Source of the DNA: Porticoccus hydrocarbonoclasticus MCTG13d
GTDB taxonomy: Bacteria > Pseudomonadota > Gammaproteobacteria > Pseudomonadales > Porticoccaceae
NCBI RefSeq assembly: GCF_000744735.1
Contig: NZ_JQMM01000001.1
Coordinates: forward strand, 1,426,001-1,490,000
Direction: 5' to 3'
DNA: 64,000 nucleotides
The notes beneath the pieces were generated by a model. It saw nothing but the letters and a program-made list of their open reading frames with translations, searched no databases and was not told where the DNA came from. The translations under genes were made by a program, and so were the position numbers. Numbering within the stretch: the stretch's first letter is position 1; each line of letters starts with the position of its first letter. Shown piece by piece: positions 26,368 to 35,314 of this stretch.

Positions 26368-28125
26368 ATGGCACAGGTAATCAATACCAATATTGCTTCG
26401 CTCACAGCGCAGCGCAACCTGAATTCATCCCAGGGTGATTTGAGCACAGCACTGCAACGCCTCTCTTCAGGCTTGCGTATTAACAGCGCAAAAGATGATG
26501 CTGCGGGTTTGGCAATTTCTGAGCGTTTTACTACCCAGATCCGGGGCCTGAACCAGGCTGCCCGCAATGCCAACGATGGGATATCTCTCTCACAGACGGC
26601 TGAGGGTGATTTGTCGCAGATCACCAATAACCTGCAACGTATTCGCGAATTGTCAGTGCAATCTGCCAACGCCACTAACAGCTCAAGCGACCGCGCTGCC
26701 CTTCAAGCCGAAGTTGCCGAGCTGGTCGCTGAAATTGACCGGGTGGCATCAACCAGTTCTTTTAATGGCGTCAAGCTGCTGAATGGATCTTTTGCTTCAC
26801 AGGTTTTTCAGGTGGGTGCCAATGCCGGGGAGACTGTCAGTATTTCCAGCATCACCAGTGCACGAACCTCATCGCTTGGTCAATCGACTGGTGCCAATAT
26901 GGCGGCACCTGGAACAGCGGTACAGGCAGGCTTTACTGATGGTGATCTGACTGTCAATGGCTTTGCGATCTCCGCTACGGCAGATGCAAAAGCGATTGCC
27001 GATGCGATAACCGCTGCAGATATTGGCCTGAGTGCCACAGCTACCAATGCCCAGACAGGTATCGCCTTTGCCGATGTGGTGGGCACGGCCGGTTCACTCG
27101 CTTCGCCGACTGAAAATACGGTTACCGGGATTGCCGGTACAGCCGATGCCAACGGTCAACAGTTTATTCTGACCATTGATGGTGTAGAGGCTGTCAATGT
27201 GACCTTGGCAGACACCGAGACTGTCGCCACTGGTGCAATTGCAACAGAGATCGATTCAGATTTTGCAGCCTTTATCGCAGCCAGTTCAGGGGCATACAGC
27301 ATCACCTCCGGCACCTTGGCCGGTGGTGACCTGGTTCTTTCCAAAGCGGATGGTACTGCCATTACCTTTGATACCAGCACCAGCACATTAGGGGGTGTGG
27401 CTGCCAGTGTGACTGAGTCCGAGACTACCGGTGGCACCCCGGCGGTGACAGCGGTTGCTCCCGATTATACATTGTCGGTTGATGGTACTGCCCTGGATCT
27501 TTCTGCAGTGGGCGCAGACGGGACAATTACAGCCACTGAAATTGCGGGATTGATTAACGGACTCGCTGGTTACACGGCCTCTGCACCTACGGCCACAACC
27601 CTGGATATCACCAAGGACGATGGCAGCAATATTGTTCTGGCTGAAGGTGGCACAGAAGGTGCGGCTGAAGGTCTGGCCGCCACTGGCGATACCTATCGCG
27701 GTCTTGTCAGCAGCATTACTTCAGCTGACGGGGATCTGGTTATCGGCGGGGCTACACCTGCTAATGCCGGGTTGACTGCGGGCACCACTACTGCAGACAC
27801 GCTGGTGGGAACGACTCTGGCGAATACGGATATCTCCAGTGTCGCTGGTGCAAATGCTGCCATCCAGTCGGTGGATAGTGCTCTGACAGCGATTAACAGC
27901 TCGCGAGCCTCTCTGGGTGCGATCCAGAACCGCTTTGAATCGGTCATTGCCAGTATACAAACGACCTCCGAAAACCTGAGTGCTTCCAGGTCGCGGATTC
28001 AGGATGCCGATTTTGCCTCAGAAACTGCAGCGTTGACCCGTGCTCAAATTCTGCAGCAGGCGGGTACGGCAATGCTGGCTCAGGCTAACGCACTGCCACA
28101 GAATGTTTTGGCCCTGTTGCAGTAA
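26368..28125 (+). CDS. fliC: Flagellin with long variable region
   Basis: 585 aa from ATG 26368 (AGAGGAAAATAGTT in front). The D0/D1 N-terminus [20 protein letters not shown] and [20 protein letters not shown] and the C-terminus [37 protein letters not shown] are canonical. The surface-exposed middle (~170-490) is rich in Ala, Thr and Gly and contains at least three Flagellin_IN-like modules ([29 protein letters not shown]). Only one flagellin gene is in the window. Transcribed from a sigma28 promoter and followed by a strong terminator. Confidence 0.97.
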   Translation: MAQVINTNIASLTAQRNLNSSQGDLSTALQRLSSGLRINSAKDDAAGLAISERFTTQIRGLNQAARNANDGISLSQTAEGDLSQITNNLQRIRELSVQSANATNSSSDRAALQAEVAELVAEIDRVASTSSFNGVKLLNGSFASQVFQVGANAGETVSISSITSARTSSLGQSTGANMAAPGTAVQAGFTDGDLTVNGFAISATADAKAIADAITAADIGLSATATNAQTGIAFADVVGTAGSLASPTENTVTGIAGTADANGQQFILTIDGVEAVNVTLADTETVATGAIATEIDSDFAAFIAASSGAYSITSGTLAGGDLVLSKADGTAITFDTSTSTLGGVAASVTESETTGGTPAVTAVAPDYTLSVDGTALDLSAVGADGTITATEIAGLINGLAGYTASAPTATTLDITKDDGSNIVLAEGGTEGAAEGLAATGDTYRGLVSSITSADGDLVIGGATPANAGLTAGTTTADTLVGTTLANTDISSVAGANAAIQSVDSALTAINSSRASLGAIQNRFESVIASIQTTSENLSASRSRIQDADFASETAALTRAQILQQAGTAMLAQANALPQNVLALLQ

Positions 28126-28159
28126 TGATCTTTTCAATCTGAAAAGATCAAACAGGTAG

Positions 28160-28183
28160 AGGGGTGGCTATGCCACCCCTTTC
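28160..28183 (+). terminator. Rho-independent terminator of fliC
   Basis: AGGGGTGGC-TAT-GCCACCCCT (28160-28180) followed by TTT. A second hairpin GATCTTTTC/GAAAAGATC (28127-28149) lies between it and the stop codon. Confidence 0.8.
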
Positions 28184-28221
28184 TGCCCGGCCATAGCACC
28201 TTATATTGATGGAGTGCCGCC

Positions 28222-28614
28222 ATGCCAGAATCTATAACTATTCCCGGACCTGCCCTGAAAGCTATTGCCAACAGCCAACCTGTCAAAGCGATGGAATTGA
28301 CTGTAGACCGGCAAGAATTGCCCGTCGGCGGCAATGTTTCTCCGGAGAAAAGCGATGAACAAAACAGAGAGTCGTCCACTGTAGAGCTTGCGGCAGCGGT
28401 AAGTCATATATCTGATTATGTGCAACAGATTTCCCGTGATCTGCAATTCAAGGTAGATGAGACAACCGGTAGTACGGTTGTCACCGTAATCGATAGTGAA
28501 TCCAAGGAAATTATCCGCCAGATCCCCCGGGAAGAAGCCGTTGCACTTGCCCATTATCTGGCGGAAATCGGTGCCGGAAACAGTAAGGGATTGTTTGTCA
28601 GGGGCGAGGGTTAA
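28222..28614 (+). CDS. flaG: FlaG family flagellar protein
   Basis: 130 aa. The C-terminal ~70 residues, DLQFKVDETTGSTVVTVIDSE then IIRQIPREEAVALAHYL, are the FlaG domain. FlaG affects filament length in other polar flagellates; mechanism unknown. GGAG before the ATG; lies between fliC and fliD as in Pseudomonas and Vibrio. Confidence 0.9.
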   Translation: MPESITIPGPALKAIANSQPVKAMELTVDRQELPVGGNVSPEKSDEQNRESSTVELAAAVSHISDYVQQISRDLQFKVDETTGSTVVTVIDSESKEIIRQIPREEAVALAHYLAEIGAGNSKGLFVRGEG

Positions 28615-28636
28615 TTTTTTCTTTTATTGAGTCTGG

Positions 28637-28653
28637 TTGGCACCCTGTTTGCT
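28637..28653 (+). promoter_or_regulatory. Sigma54 promoter of fliD operon
   Basis: TTGGCACCCTGTTTGCT: GG at 28639-28640, ten nucleotides, GC at 28651-28652. Near-perfect match to TGGCACG-N4-TTGCW, 78 nt before fliD. Confidence 0.85.
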
Positions 28654-28730
28654 TGTTTATCTGCGGGTTTAACTTTTAAAGGCGTGCGTATGAACCGGAC
28701 ATTCAGTTTAACCGTGGTAGGAAGTGTCAG

Positions 28731-30773
28731 ATGTTAACGGCGACGGGAATAGGGTCGGGACTGGACATTGAGTCGCTGGTTACCCAGTTGATTTCAGCCG
28801 AACGCTCACCGGTAGAAACCAGACTGGTGGCCCGTGAGTCCGCTCTAACCGCAGAACTGTCGGGTTTTGGCAGCCTCAAAAGTGCTCTCTCTACATTCCA
28901 GGACAGTATTTCCAGCCTGAATAAACTCTCCAGCTTTGGCCAGCGCACAACGACCTCCAGTAATACGGATGCGGTTGTGGCGTCTGCGAACAGTACTGCA
29001 GCTTCGGGCAGTTATAGCCTGTCTGTCAGTCAGCTGGCATCGTCACACTCACTGGCCAGTACCGGTTATGCCAGTACTTCAGACCTGGTCGGCACGGGAA
29101 CACTGACCATTCGTTTTGGCAGCACCGACTATACCTCTCCGGACCCCGGTCCCGAGAGTTACGATGGCTTTACGGTCAACCCTGAAAAGGGCACGGCGAC
29201 GATAACCATCGATTCCGAGAACAACACTTTGACTGGTGTCCGGGATGCAATTAACGGCGCAAAAATCGGCGTTACGGCAGTGATCGTCAACGATGAGTCT
29301 GGCTATCGTTTGTTGATTGGATCCGATGATGGCGGCGAGAAAAACAGTCTCGAAATAAGCGTTACTGATACTGGTGATAGTAACGACCTGGATAGTGCTG
29401 GCCTGTCTGCATTGTCCTTTAATGGCAGTGCAACCAATCTTGCCCAGACAGTCGCTGCCCGCGACGCCCTGTTCACGGTCAATGGGTTGTCCATACGCAG
29501 TAGTGAGAATAGAGCCAGCGGCGTTATTGAGGGGCTGGATATTACCCTCAAAGATGTCACTGGAACTTCCCCGGTGACCGTTACCGTTGCGCAAGACCGC
29601 GAGGCGGTCAAGTCCGCCATCCAGAGTTTTGTCAGCGGTTATAACAACTATATTTCTACCGTTAACAGTCTCACCGCCTATGATCCTGAGACCGGTGTTG
29701 CCGGGCCACTGCAGGGAGATTTTTCAGCCCGTTCGATTGCCAGTCAGGTGCGTCGGGCCATCACTGATTCCGCCGAGGGTTTTGGTGGTTCCTTCAGCAG
29801 CCTGAGTGAGCTGGGTATCACCACCGATGGCGATGGCAAGCTGGCCATTAATAGCAGTCGTTTTGATGCTGCGCTGGAAAATGCTTTTGATGATATCGTC
29901 GGAGTTTTTGCCGCAGTAGGCCGGCCATCGGACGGGACCATAAAATATATTACATCGACGGCGGCGACAGCAGTCGCCAGCCATGATATCGATATTACCC
30001 AGATGGCGACCCGTGGTCAGCTAACCGCTTCGCCAAGTTTTTTTCCGCTCAACATTGATAGTGAAAATAATAGCCTGGTGCTGAGTGTTAATGGTGTGAC
30101 ATCCAGCGAGATTTTGTTAACCCAGGGCAATTACGCATCGGGCGCTGAACTTGCCGACGAGTTACAGGCAAGGATTAACGGTGACACTGCGCTGGTCAAT
30201 GCCGGCGCCCTGGTGTCCGTGCAATTCGTCAATGACCATTTTGAAATCACATCCAATAATTATGGGTCTTTCTCGACAATAGAAGTTCTCTCTGTCGATA
30301 CCAATACTACTGCGCAACTGGGATTTTCAACCGGAGCAGGTGTTGCCGGTATTGATGTGGCGGGCACCATCGGCGGTGTGGCGGCCTCCGGCAGTGGGCA
30401 AACACTAAAAGGGGCTGTGGGCAGCAAAGCTGAAGGGCTGCAACTCCTGATTGCAGACGGTTCTACGGGACCACGCGGCGCAGTTGATTTTTCACGTGGC
30501 ATTGCATACCAGCTGAATACCCTGATTACGTCTTTTCTGGCGACCGATGGCCTACTGGATTCGCGCACAGAGGGGATTCAGTCGCGCATAGAGGGTATTG
30601 GTGATCAAAAGGAAGTGCTTGATCGCAAGATGGAAGCTCTGGAAATTCGTTATAGAAACCAATTCAATGCACTGGATTCTCTGCTTGCCCAACTGCAGAC
30701 GACCAGTGATTTTCTGACGCAGCAGTTGGCCTCCTTGCCGGGCTCCGGTCAGCTGCTCAACAAAAACAACTAG
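28731..30773 (+). CDS. fliD: Flagellar filament cap protein FliD
   Basis: 680 aa, longer than the ~470 aa of E. coli and Pseudomonas. N-terminal GIGSGLDIESLVTQLISAERSPVETRL (FliD_N), C-terminal FliD_C with TEGIQSRIEGIGDQKEVLDRKMEALEIRYRNQF coiled coil. A DARDALFTVNGLSI-like Flagellin_IN module lies near residue ~245. It caps the filament and folds flagellin subunits. Extra beta-rich sequence around 420-560 explains the length. Confidence 0.95.
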   Translation: MLTATGIGSGLDIESLVTQLISAERSPVETRLVARESALTAELSGFGSLKSALSTFQDSISSLNKLSSFGQRTTTSSNTDAVVASANSTAASGSYSLSVSQLASSHSLASTGYASTSDLVGTGTLTIRFGSTDYTSPDPGPESYDGFTVNPEKGTATITIDSENNTLTGVRDAINGAKIGVTAVIVNDESGYRLLIGSDDGGEKNSLEISVTDTGDSNDLDSAGLSALSFNGSATNLAQTVAARDALFTVNGLSIRSSENRASGVIEGLDITLKDVTGTSPVTVTVAQDREAVKSAIQSFVSGYNNYISTVNSLTAYDPETGVAGPLQGDFSARSIASQVRRAITDSAEGFGGSFSSLSELGITTDGDGKLAINSSRFDAALENAFDDIVGVFAAVGRPSDGTIKYITSTAATAVASHDIDITQMATRGQLTASPSFFPLNIDSENNSLVLSVNGVTSSEILLTQGNYASGAELADELQARINGDTALVNAGALVSVQFVNDHFEITSNNYGSFSTIEVLSVDTNTTAQLGFSTGAGVAGIDVAGTIGGVAASGSGQTLKGAVGSKAEGLQLLIADGSTGPRGAVDFSRGIAYQLNTLITSFLATDGLLDSRTEGIQSRIEGIGDQKEVLDRKMEALEIRYRNQFNALDSLLAQLQTTSDFLTQQLASLPGSGQLLNKNN

Positions 30774-30793
30774 TATCAGTCAAGAGGTAGTCA

Positions 30794-31195
30794 ATGAACT
30801 ATGCATCAGCGTTAAACCAGTATAAAAGTGTCGGGTTGCAGACCGGAATCGTGGATGCAACGCCTCACCACTTAATCGCCAAGTTACTGGAAGGTGCACT
30901 GGACAGGTTGGCTTCGGCAAAGGGTGCAATCAACCGAAATGAGATTGCCCGCAAGGGTGAATTGCTCAGCAGTGTTATTGCCATTGTGGATGGGATGCGT
31001 GCCAGCCTGGATTATCAGCGGGGAGGTGAGATCGCCGCAAATCTAGGTTCGCTTTACGATTATATTGAAAGGCGACTTGTGGAAGCAGGTGTTTCGTCGG
31101 ATACAGCGGTATTGGATGAAGTCAGTGCGCTGTTAAAAGAAGTCAAGGCCGGCTGGGAATCTGTTCCTGCTGAGGCGAGGAGCATGCAATCATGA
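30794..31195 (+). CDS. fliS: Flagellin export chaperone FliS
   Basis: 133 aa, all helical. ALNQYKSVGLQTGIVDATPHHLIAKLLEGALDRL is the FliS signature; SLDYQRGGEIAANLGSLYDYIERRL follows. Cytoplasmic chaperone that prevents premature flagellin polymerisation. Overlaps fliT by 4 nt. Confidence 0.95.
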   Translation: MNYASALNQYKSVGLQTGIVDATPHHLIAKLLEGALDRLASAKGAINRNEIARKGELLSSVIAIVDGMRASLDYQRGGEIAANLGSLYDYIERRLVEAGVSSDTAVLDEVSALLKEVKAGWESVPAEARSMQS

Positions 31196-31545
31196 CTGCA
31201 GCAGTCGTCCACGAATCTCTTTCCCAGGCTCATCAGTGTCGCCTCCTGGCTGAGGTGTTGACTATTACCAAGCAGATGCTGAGCTGCGCGGAGAACAACG
31301 AGTGGTCAGAGGTGACGAAACTGGAACAGCGGCGGCGGGATGGACTCGCCGTCTGTTTCTCACAAACTTCCGGACTGCCGGACTCGGTTCTGGTCGCCGA
31401 AGCGGTCGCGGCTCTTTTGCACCTGAATGAAGAGTTGATGTCCCGGTTAAAAGTGGCAAGGGAGCAGGTTATGGTCCAGGGATTGGAATACACGCGGAAC
31501 CGTAAAGCCATGGGCAGTTACCATGAGGTGGGCAATAATCGTTAA
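31192..31545 (+). CDS. fliT: FliT-like flagellar chaperone
   Basis: 117 aa helical protein overlapping fliS (ATGA). Size, position after fliS and helical character match FliT, the FliD export chaperone; sequence conservation in this family is low, so the call leans on context. QRRRDGLAVCFSQ resembles the central FliT pattern. Confidence 0.7.
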   Translation: MTAAVVHESLSQAHQCRLLAEVLTITKQMLSCAENNEWSEVTKLEQRRRDGLAVCFSQTSGLPDSVLVAEAVAALLHLNEELMSRLKVAREQVMVQGLEYTRNRKAMGSYHEVGNNR

Positions 31546-31576
31546 TTACACAAAAAGCCTCTCGATCTGTTAGTTC

Positions 31577-31596
31577 CGTGCCGGAGCACGTCTTTT
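31577..31596 (+). terminator. Weak terminator-like hairpin after fliT
   Basis: CGTGC-CGGA-GCACG (31577-31590) followed by TCTTTTCC. Short stem, so only suggestive of the end of fliDST. Confidence 0.35.
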
Positions 31597-31738
31597 CCCA
31601 TACGTTTCGCATTGTCGTCTGAGCTGCTTTTTCCCTCAGTGCCTTAAGATTGATCTATACTCAAAAGGGTTTAAACTCGTGTTTCCCGTTTGGTTCCATG
31701 CATTTCAGAGCCGAAATATATAAGAGGATGCCTTTATT

Positions 31739-32308
31739 TTGGACGTGGACAAATCCGAGGAGTCAGCAAGCGCCCTTTCCTTTACCGACAATATCTCCAT
31801 TGCCTGGTCAAAAATCGATTATCAGCCCGATGAAGCACACCTTGCGTTGGTCAATGAATCCAACGAATCCTTTCTGCGGGCCGTATCTGCCATCAGCGAA
31901 TTTTCCAAAGAGACATCAGACAGCAGCAACCCTGCGCTTTCCCAAGAGCTGGCCCGCCTGGATCTGAAGCTAAACCTGCTGTTGGATCTGGTTGGTCAGT
32001 TGATATACAGCCAGCTGGATATCCCCGATATTTCCCGGGTGACTGTCTCTTCTGCGCAGGTCGATTGGCAGGATGGGAGTGTTCCCGAGCCCGGTTCAAT
32101 CGTATTTGTACAGGTTTATATTCAGCGCGGTACACCAAAGCCCCTGTGTTTTTATGGCGAAGTGGTCAGCAGCCCAGATGATTATCGTAGAGGGTGGGCA
32201 AGAGTGCGTTACCTGGGGCTCAGTGAGTCGGTCCAGGTGTGGCTGGATAAATTGATTTTCCGACACCACAGGCGCGAGGTTGCCTACAGAAAATCCTCTA
32301 GTCCCTAG
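31739..32308 (+). CDS. Degenerate PilZ-like protein upstream of fleQ
   Basis: 189 aa from TTG 31739 (AGAGGA 11 nt upstream); GTG 31745 is an alternative and the ATG at 31728 is in another frame. Residues ~1-105 look helical (ARLDLKLNLLLDLVGQLIYS), the C-terminal ~85 are beta-rich and end GWARVRYLGLSESVQVWLDKLIFRHHRREVA, like a PilZ domain. The RxxxR and (D/N)xSxxG c-di-GMP residues are missing. It lies between fliT and fleQ, so a regulatory role in flagellar gene expression is plausible but unproven. Confidence 0.6.
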   Translation: MDVDKSEESASALSFTDNISIAWSKIDYQPDEAHLALVNESNESFLRAVSAISEFSKETSDSSNPALSQELARLDLKLNLLLDLVGQLIYSQLDIPDISRVTVSSAQVDWQDGSVPEPGSIVFVQVYIQRGTPKPLCFYGEVVSSPDDYRRGWARVRYLGLSESVQVWLDKLIFRHHRREVAYRKSSSP

Positions 32309-32342
32309 ATTGATTTGCAGCAGTTCATTCGTAAAAACCCTC

Positions 32343-32356
32343 GTCAAAATATTGAC
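32343..32356. promoter_or_regulatory. FleQ-box-like palindrome at the fleQ promoter
   Basis: GTCAAAATATTGAC, 12 of 14 matches to the Pseudomonas FleQ box GTCAATAAATTGAC as I recall it, with the dyad GTCA-N6-TGAC intact. It overlaps the -35 hexamer of the fleQ promoter, a position expected for autorepression. Confidence 0.6.
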
Positions 32357-32379
32357 AATGCACGACCCTCCTTTAGAAT
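32352..32379 (+). promoter_or_regulatory. Sigma70 promoter of fleQ
   Basis: TTGACA (32352-32357), 16-nt spacer, TAGAAT (32374-32379). The resulting leader before fleQ is about 135 nt and contains no recognisable gene. Confidence 0.65.
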
Positions 32380-32521
32380 CGCTTGCGCTTTCCAATAAGA
32401 CTATTGAATTACTACTTTGGAGTGATGGCTCGATGATAGACCCCCATTCAGTTGGTGCGTTCGATGTAAGCCAGTTCTCCAATCGGACTTTAAATCCTGC
32501 AATAACAAAAGTTCACTACTG

Positions 32522-33973
32522 ATGCCAGCCCTTAAAAAACAAGTGCTGGTATTTGACCAAGACCTTGCAGAAGGGCATAAAACAGGGGCACTGGTTCGGT
32601 TTCTGGAGTACCCGGTTAAGGTTTTTGATGACAGGCAGAGTCTCAACAACTTTCTGACCGAATCCTCGGGCGATGACCTTTTAGCACTGCTGATTCGGGA
32701 TAAAACCGGATTTCCCGTGCTGAAGAGTGTGGCTGATAGCCTGAACCAGAAAAACCTTTCCTGCCCCTGCTACCTTGTAAAATGGGAAGCGGAGTCGCTG
32801 TCGGTGCCAACCTCCATTTCCCGGCACATTGCGGGGACGATTCCTTTTCCTGCCAGTTACCAGTTGTTGCTTGGTGTCCTTCAGGAAGCTGAATTATTTT
32901 CAGCTTCTTCAAAAAATAGCAGGGTTGAGCAATTTGGCCAGCTGTATCGTAATCTGGTGGGAAGCAGTGAAGGGATCAATCAGATACGGGACATGATCAA
33001 GCAGGTGGCTGATAGCGAAGCGTCTGTGCTGGTCCTCGGTGAATCCGGTACTGGCAAGGAAGTGGTGGCCCGCAATATCCACTATTACTCGAATCGCCGG
33101 GAACAACCCTTTGTGCCGGTAAACTGCGGTGCGATTCCGGCTGATTTACTGGAGTCGGAATTGTTTGGTCATGAAAAAGGCTCTTTTACTGGTGCGATCA
33201 GTTCCCGTCAGGGACGTTTCGAAATAGCGGATGGTGGCACGCTGTTCCTGGATGAAATCGGCGATATGCCGATGAATATGCAGGTCAAACTGTTGCGGGT
33301 GCTTCAGGAACGAACGTTTGAACGTGTTGGCAGTAATAAGTCACTCACTGCAGATGTCAGAATTATTGCTGCCACACATCAGAATCTTGATCACCTGGTG
33401 GCAGAGGGGCGATTCCGTATGGATCTGTACTATCGGCTCAATGTGTTTCCTATCGATATGCCGCCATTGCGGGACAGGAGAGAAGATATCCCGTTATTGA
33501 TCCGTGAATTGATCAATCGTTTCGATCGGGAAAAACGGGGTTCAGTCCAGTTGAGTGACTGTGCCATTGCGGCCCTTGGTAATTACAGCTGGCCGGGCAA
33601 TGTCCGCGAGCTCTCCAATCTTATCGAACGACTGATCATTCTGTATCCAAAGAAACTGGTCAAATGGTCAGATTTGCCGGAGAAATTTCGCCCGAACCAG
33701 GACTGGATTGCAGAGCAGCAGGAAATCAGTGCCAGTCCACAGACGACTTCAATCAATGTGTCTGTCCCGGACATTGTCTATTTGCCCCCTCAGGGTATTG
33801 ATTTGAAAGACTATCTGTTCGAACTGGAACGTATGTTGCTGAATCAGGCACTGGAGCAGTCCGGCTGGGTAGTAGCGCGCAGTGCAAAATTACTCAAATT
33901 GCAGAGAACGACCCTGGTGGAAAAAATGCGCAAGTTTGGACTCAGCCGCCAGGAAGATCCGACAAACTTTTGA
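32522..33973 (+). CDS. fleQ: Master flagellar regulator FleQ (sigma54 activator)
   Basis: 483 aa. N-terminal FleQ domain (~1-130) is receiver-like but lacks the phosphoacceptor pattern. The AAA+ domain has Walker [16 protein letters not shown] (~residue 172), the sigma54-contact loop GSFTGA (~220) and Walker [13 protein letters not shown]. The C-terminal Fis-type helix-turn-helix ends [23 protein letters not shown]. In Pseudomonas FleQ activates sigma54 flagellar promoters, binds c-di-GMP through its AAA+ domain, and is opposed by FleN. The latter gene is also present here. No clear ribosome binding site before the ATG. Confidence 0.94.
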   Translation: MPALKKQVLVFDQDLAEGHKTGALVRFLEYPVKVFDDRQSLNNFLTESSGDDLLALLIRDKTGFPVLKSVADSLNQKNLSCPCYLVKWEAESLSVPTSISRHIAGTIPFPASYQLLLGVLQEAELFSASSKNSRVEQFGQLYRNLVGSSEGINQIRDMIKQVADSEASVLVLGESGTGKEVVARNIHYYSNRREQPFVPVNCGAIPADLLESELFGHEKGSFTGAISSRQGRFEIADGGTLFLDEIGDMPMNMQVKLLRVLQERTFERVGSNKSLTADVRIIAATHQNLDHLVAEGRFRMDLYYRLNVFPIDMPPLRDRREDIPLLIRELINRFDREKRGSVQLSDCAIAALGNYSWPGNVRELSNLIERLIILYPKKLVKWSDLPEKFRPNQDWIAEQQEISASPQTTSINVSVPDIVYLPPQGIDLKDYLFELERMLLNQALEQSGWVVARSAKLLKLQRTTLVEKMRKFGLSRQEDPTNF

Positions 33974-33974
33974 C
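33961..33974. promoter_or_regulatory. Partial FleQ-box-like site upstream of fleS
   Basis: GACAAACTTTTGAC: right half-site TGAC intact, left half GACA instead of GTCA. Its centre is 60 bp upstream of the fleS sigma54 -24 element, the same distance as at fliL. Overlaps the end of fleQ. Confidence 0.35.
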
Positions 33975-34025
33975 TCTTTTCCTTGAGTGAAGTCTAACTT
34001 ACTAATAAACAATATATTTTTCTTT

Positions 34026-34041
34026 AGGCATGATTATTGCT
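34026..34041 (+). promoter_or_regulatory. Sigma54 promoter of fleSR
   Basis: AGGCATGATTATTGCT: GG 34027-34028, ten nucleotides, GC 34039-34040. Close to consensus; lies 60 nt before the chosen fleS start, which argues against the upstream in-frame start at 34037. Confidence 0.7.
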
Positions 34042-34099
34042 GATCTACCTGAGTGGACACAGGTCCCTCCATTTTAGGCAAGTAGCGCAGGTAACGATC

Positions 34100-35314
34100 A
34101 TGAACCAGACAGAAGCCCTGTCAGCCAGTCAGCTTGAACAGGCTTTCAAGGTGTTTAATCAGCTGTCCCATCAGTTGGATACCTCTTACCGCGATCTTGA
34201 AGGCAAGGTGACCGGTTTGACCGAAGAGCTTGCCAGAGCGCGTTCAGCCAGGCTGAGCGAATTGGCTGAAAAAGAACGCCTTGCCCATCGTCTCTCTTCC
34301 CTGTTGTCCGTTTTGCCGGGCGGTGTCCTCATTCTGGACAGTGGGTACATTATTCGCGATGCCAACCCCGAAGCCCTTGAACTGTTGGGTGAGCCCCTGA
34401 TTGGCAAATACTGGGAAGCTGTGCTGGCCAGAGCTGCCCCCTCCCAACAGCTGAGCGGTCGTGAGCTGGAGTTGCACAGCGGTAAAAAAATCTCAGTGGT
34501 CAGCCGGCTTCTCGATGGCTCCAGCGACCATGTGGTGCTCATCACGGATGTGTCTGAAATCCACCAGTTACAGGAGCAACTGGGCAGGAAGAAGCGTCTC
34601 ACCGCACTGGGGGAAATGGCTGCCCGCCTCGCCCATCAGATTCGGACCCCCCTCAGTGCCACCACACTTTACCTGGCGCAACTGGCCAGAGCTGACCTGA
34701 AAGCAGAGCAGCGGCAGAAAATAGTGGACAAAGTTAACGAGCGTCTTGGTCATATGGGTAATCTGCTCCACAGCATGCTCAGTTTTGTGCGCGGCGAAAC
34801 GCCTGTGACCGAAACTATTTTGCTCAATCAGGTGTTGCAGCAATTTGAAGAGACGGTTCGCCCCACCCTTGAACAACACCATGCTGTGATGTCGATACCC
34901 TATGTCGATAACAGTCTGGAATTGGTTGGTGATCTGGACGAACTGGTCGGGGTGCTGGGAAATCTGGCGATGAATGCCATTGAAGCTGCGAAAGGCCCTG
35001 TGGTTATTGATTTGTGGGTGGGGGCCCTCAATCCCGATTGGCTGCAGATCCGTTTTCGCGATGACGGCCCGGGTATTCCGGAAGAATTGCTGGAACGCAT
35101 CTTTGATCCCTTTTTTACTACCAGAGCACAGGGTACCGGGTTGGGGCTGGCCGTAGTGGCAATGGCCGTCAGTAAGCATGGTGGTGAAATTTCTGCCACT
35201 AACCGCTCCACGGGTGGGCTCGAATTTGTCATCAATCTACCCATTAGCAAACCGGCTTCGGGTACAGAAGTTATTGTTGATGGGCATAACCAGGGAGACG
35301 TCGTCTATGAGTAA
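34100..35314 (+). CDS. fleS: Flagellar sensor histidine kinase FleS
   Basis: 404 aa from ATG 34100. An N-terminal coiled coil and PAS domain (SVLPGGVLILDSGYIIRDAN) are followed by HisKA with the phospho-His in ARLAHQIRTPLS (~residue 180) and a HATPase domain (DDGPGIPEELLERIFDPFFT, GTGLGLAVV). No membrane segments, so cytoplasmic. It phosphorylates FleR to turn on class III hook-basal-body genes. Stop overlaps fleR by 8 nt. Confidence 0.93.
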   Translation: MNQTEALSASQLEQAFKVFNQLSHQLDTSYRDLEGKVTGLTEELARARSARLSELAEKERLAHRLSSLLSVLPGGVLILDSGYIIRDANPEALELLGEPLIGKYWEAVLARAAPSQQLSGRELELHSGKKISVVSRLLDGSSDHVVLITDVSEIHQLQEQLGRKKRLTALGEMAARLAHQIRTPLSATTLYLAQLARADLKAEQRQKIVDKVNERLGHMGNLLHSMLSFVRGETPVTETILLNQVLQQFEETVRPTLEQHHAVMSIPYVDNSLELVGDLDELVGVLGNLAMNAIEAAKGPVVIDLWVGALNPDWLQIRFRDDGPGIPEELLERIFDPFFTTRAQGTGLGLAVVAMAVSKHGGEISATNRSTGGLEFVINLPISKPASGTEVIVDGHNQGDVVYE

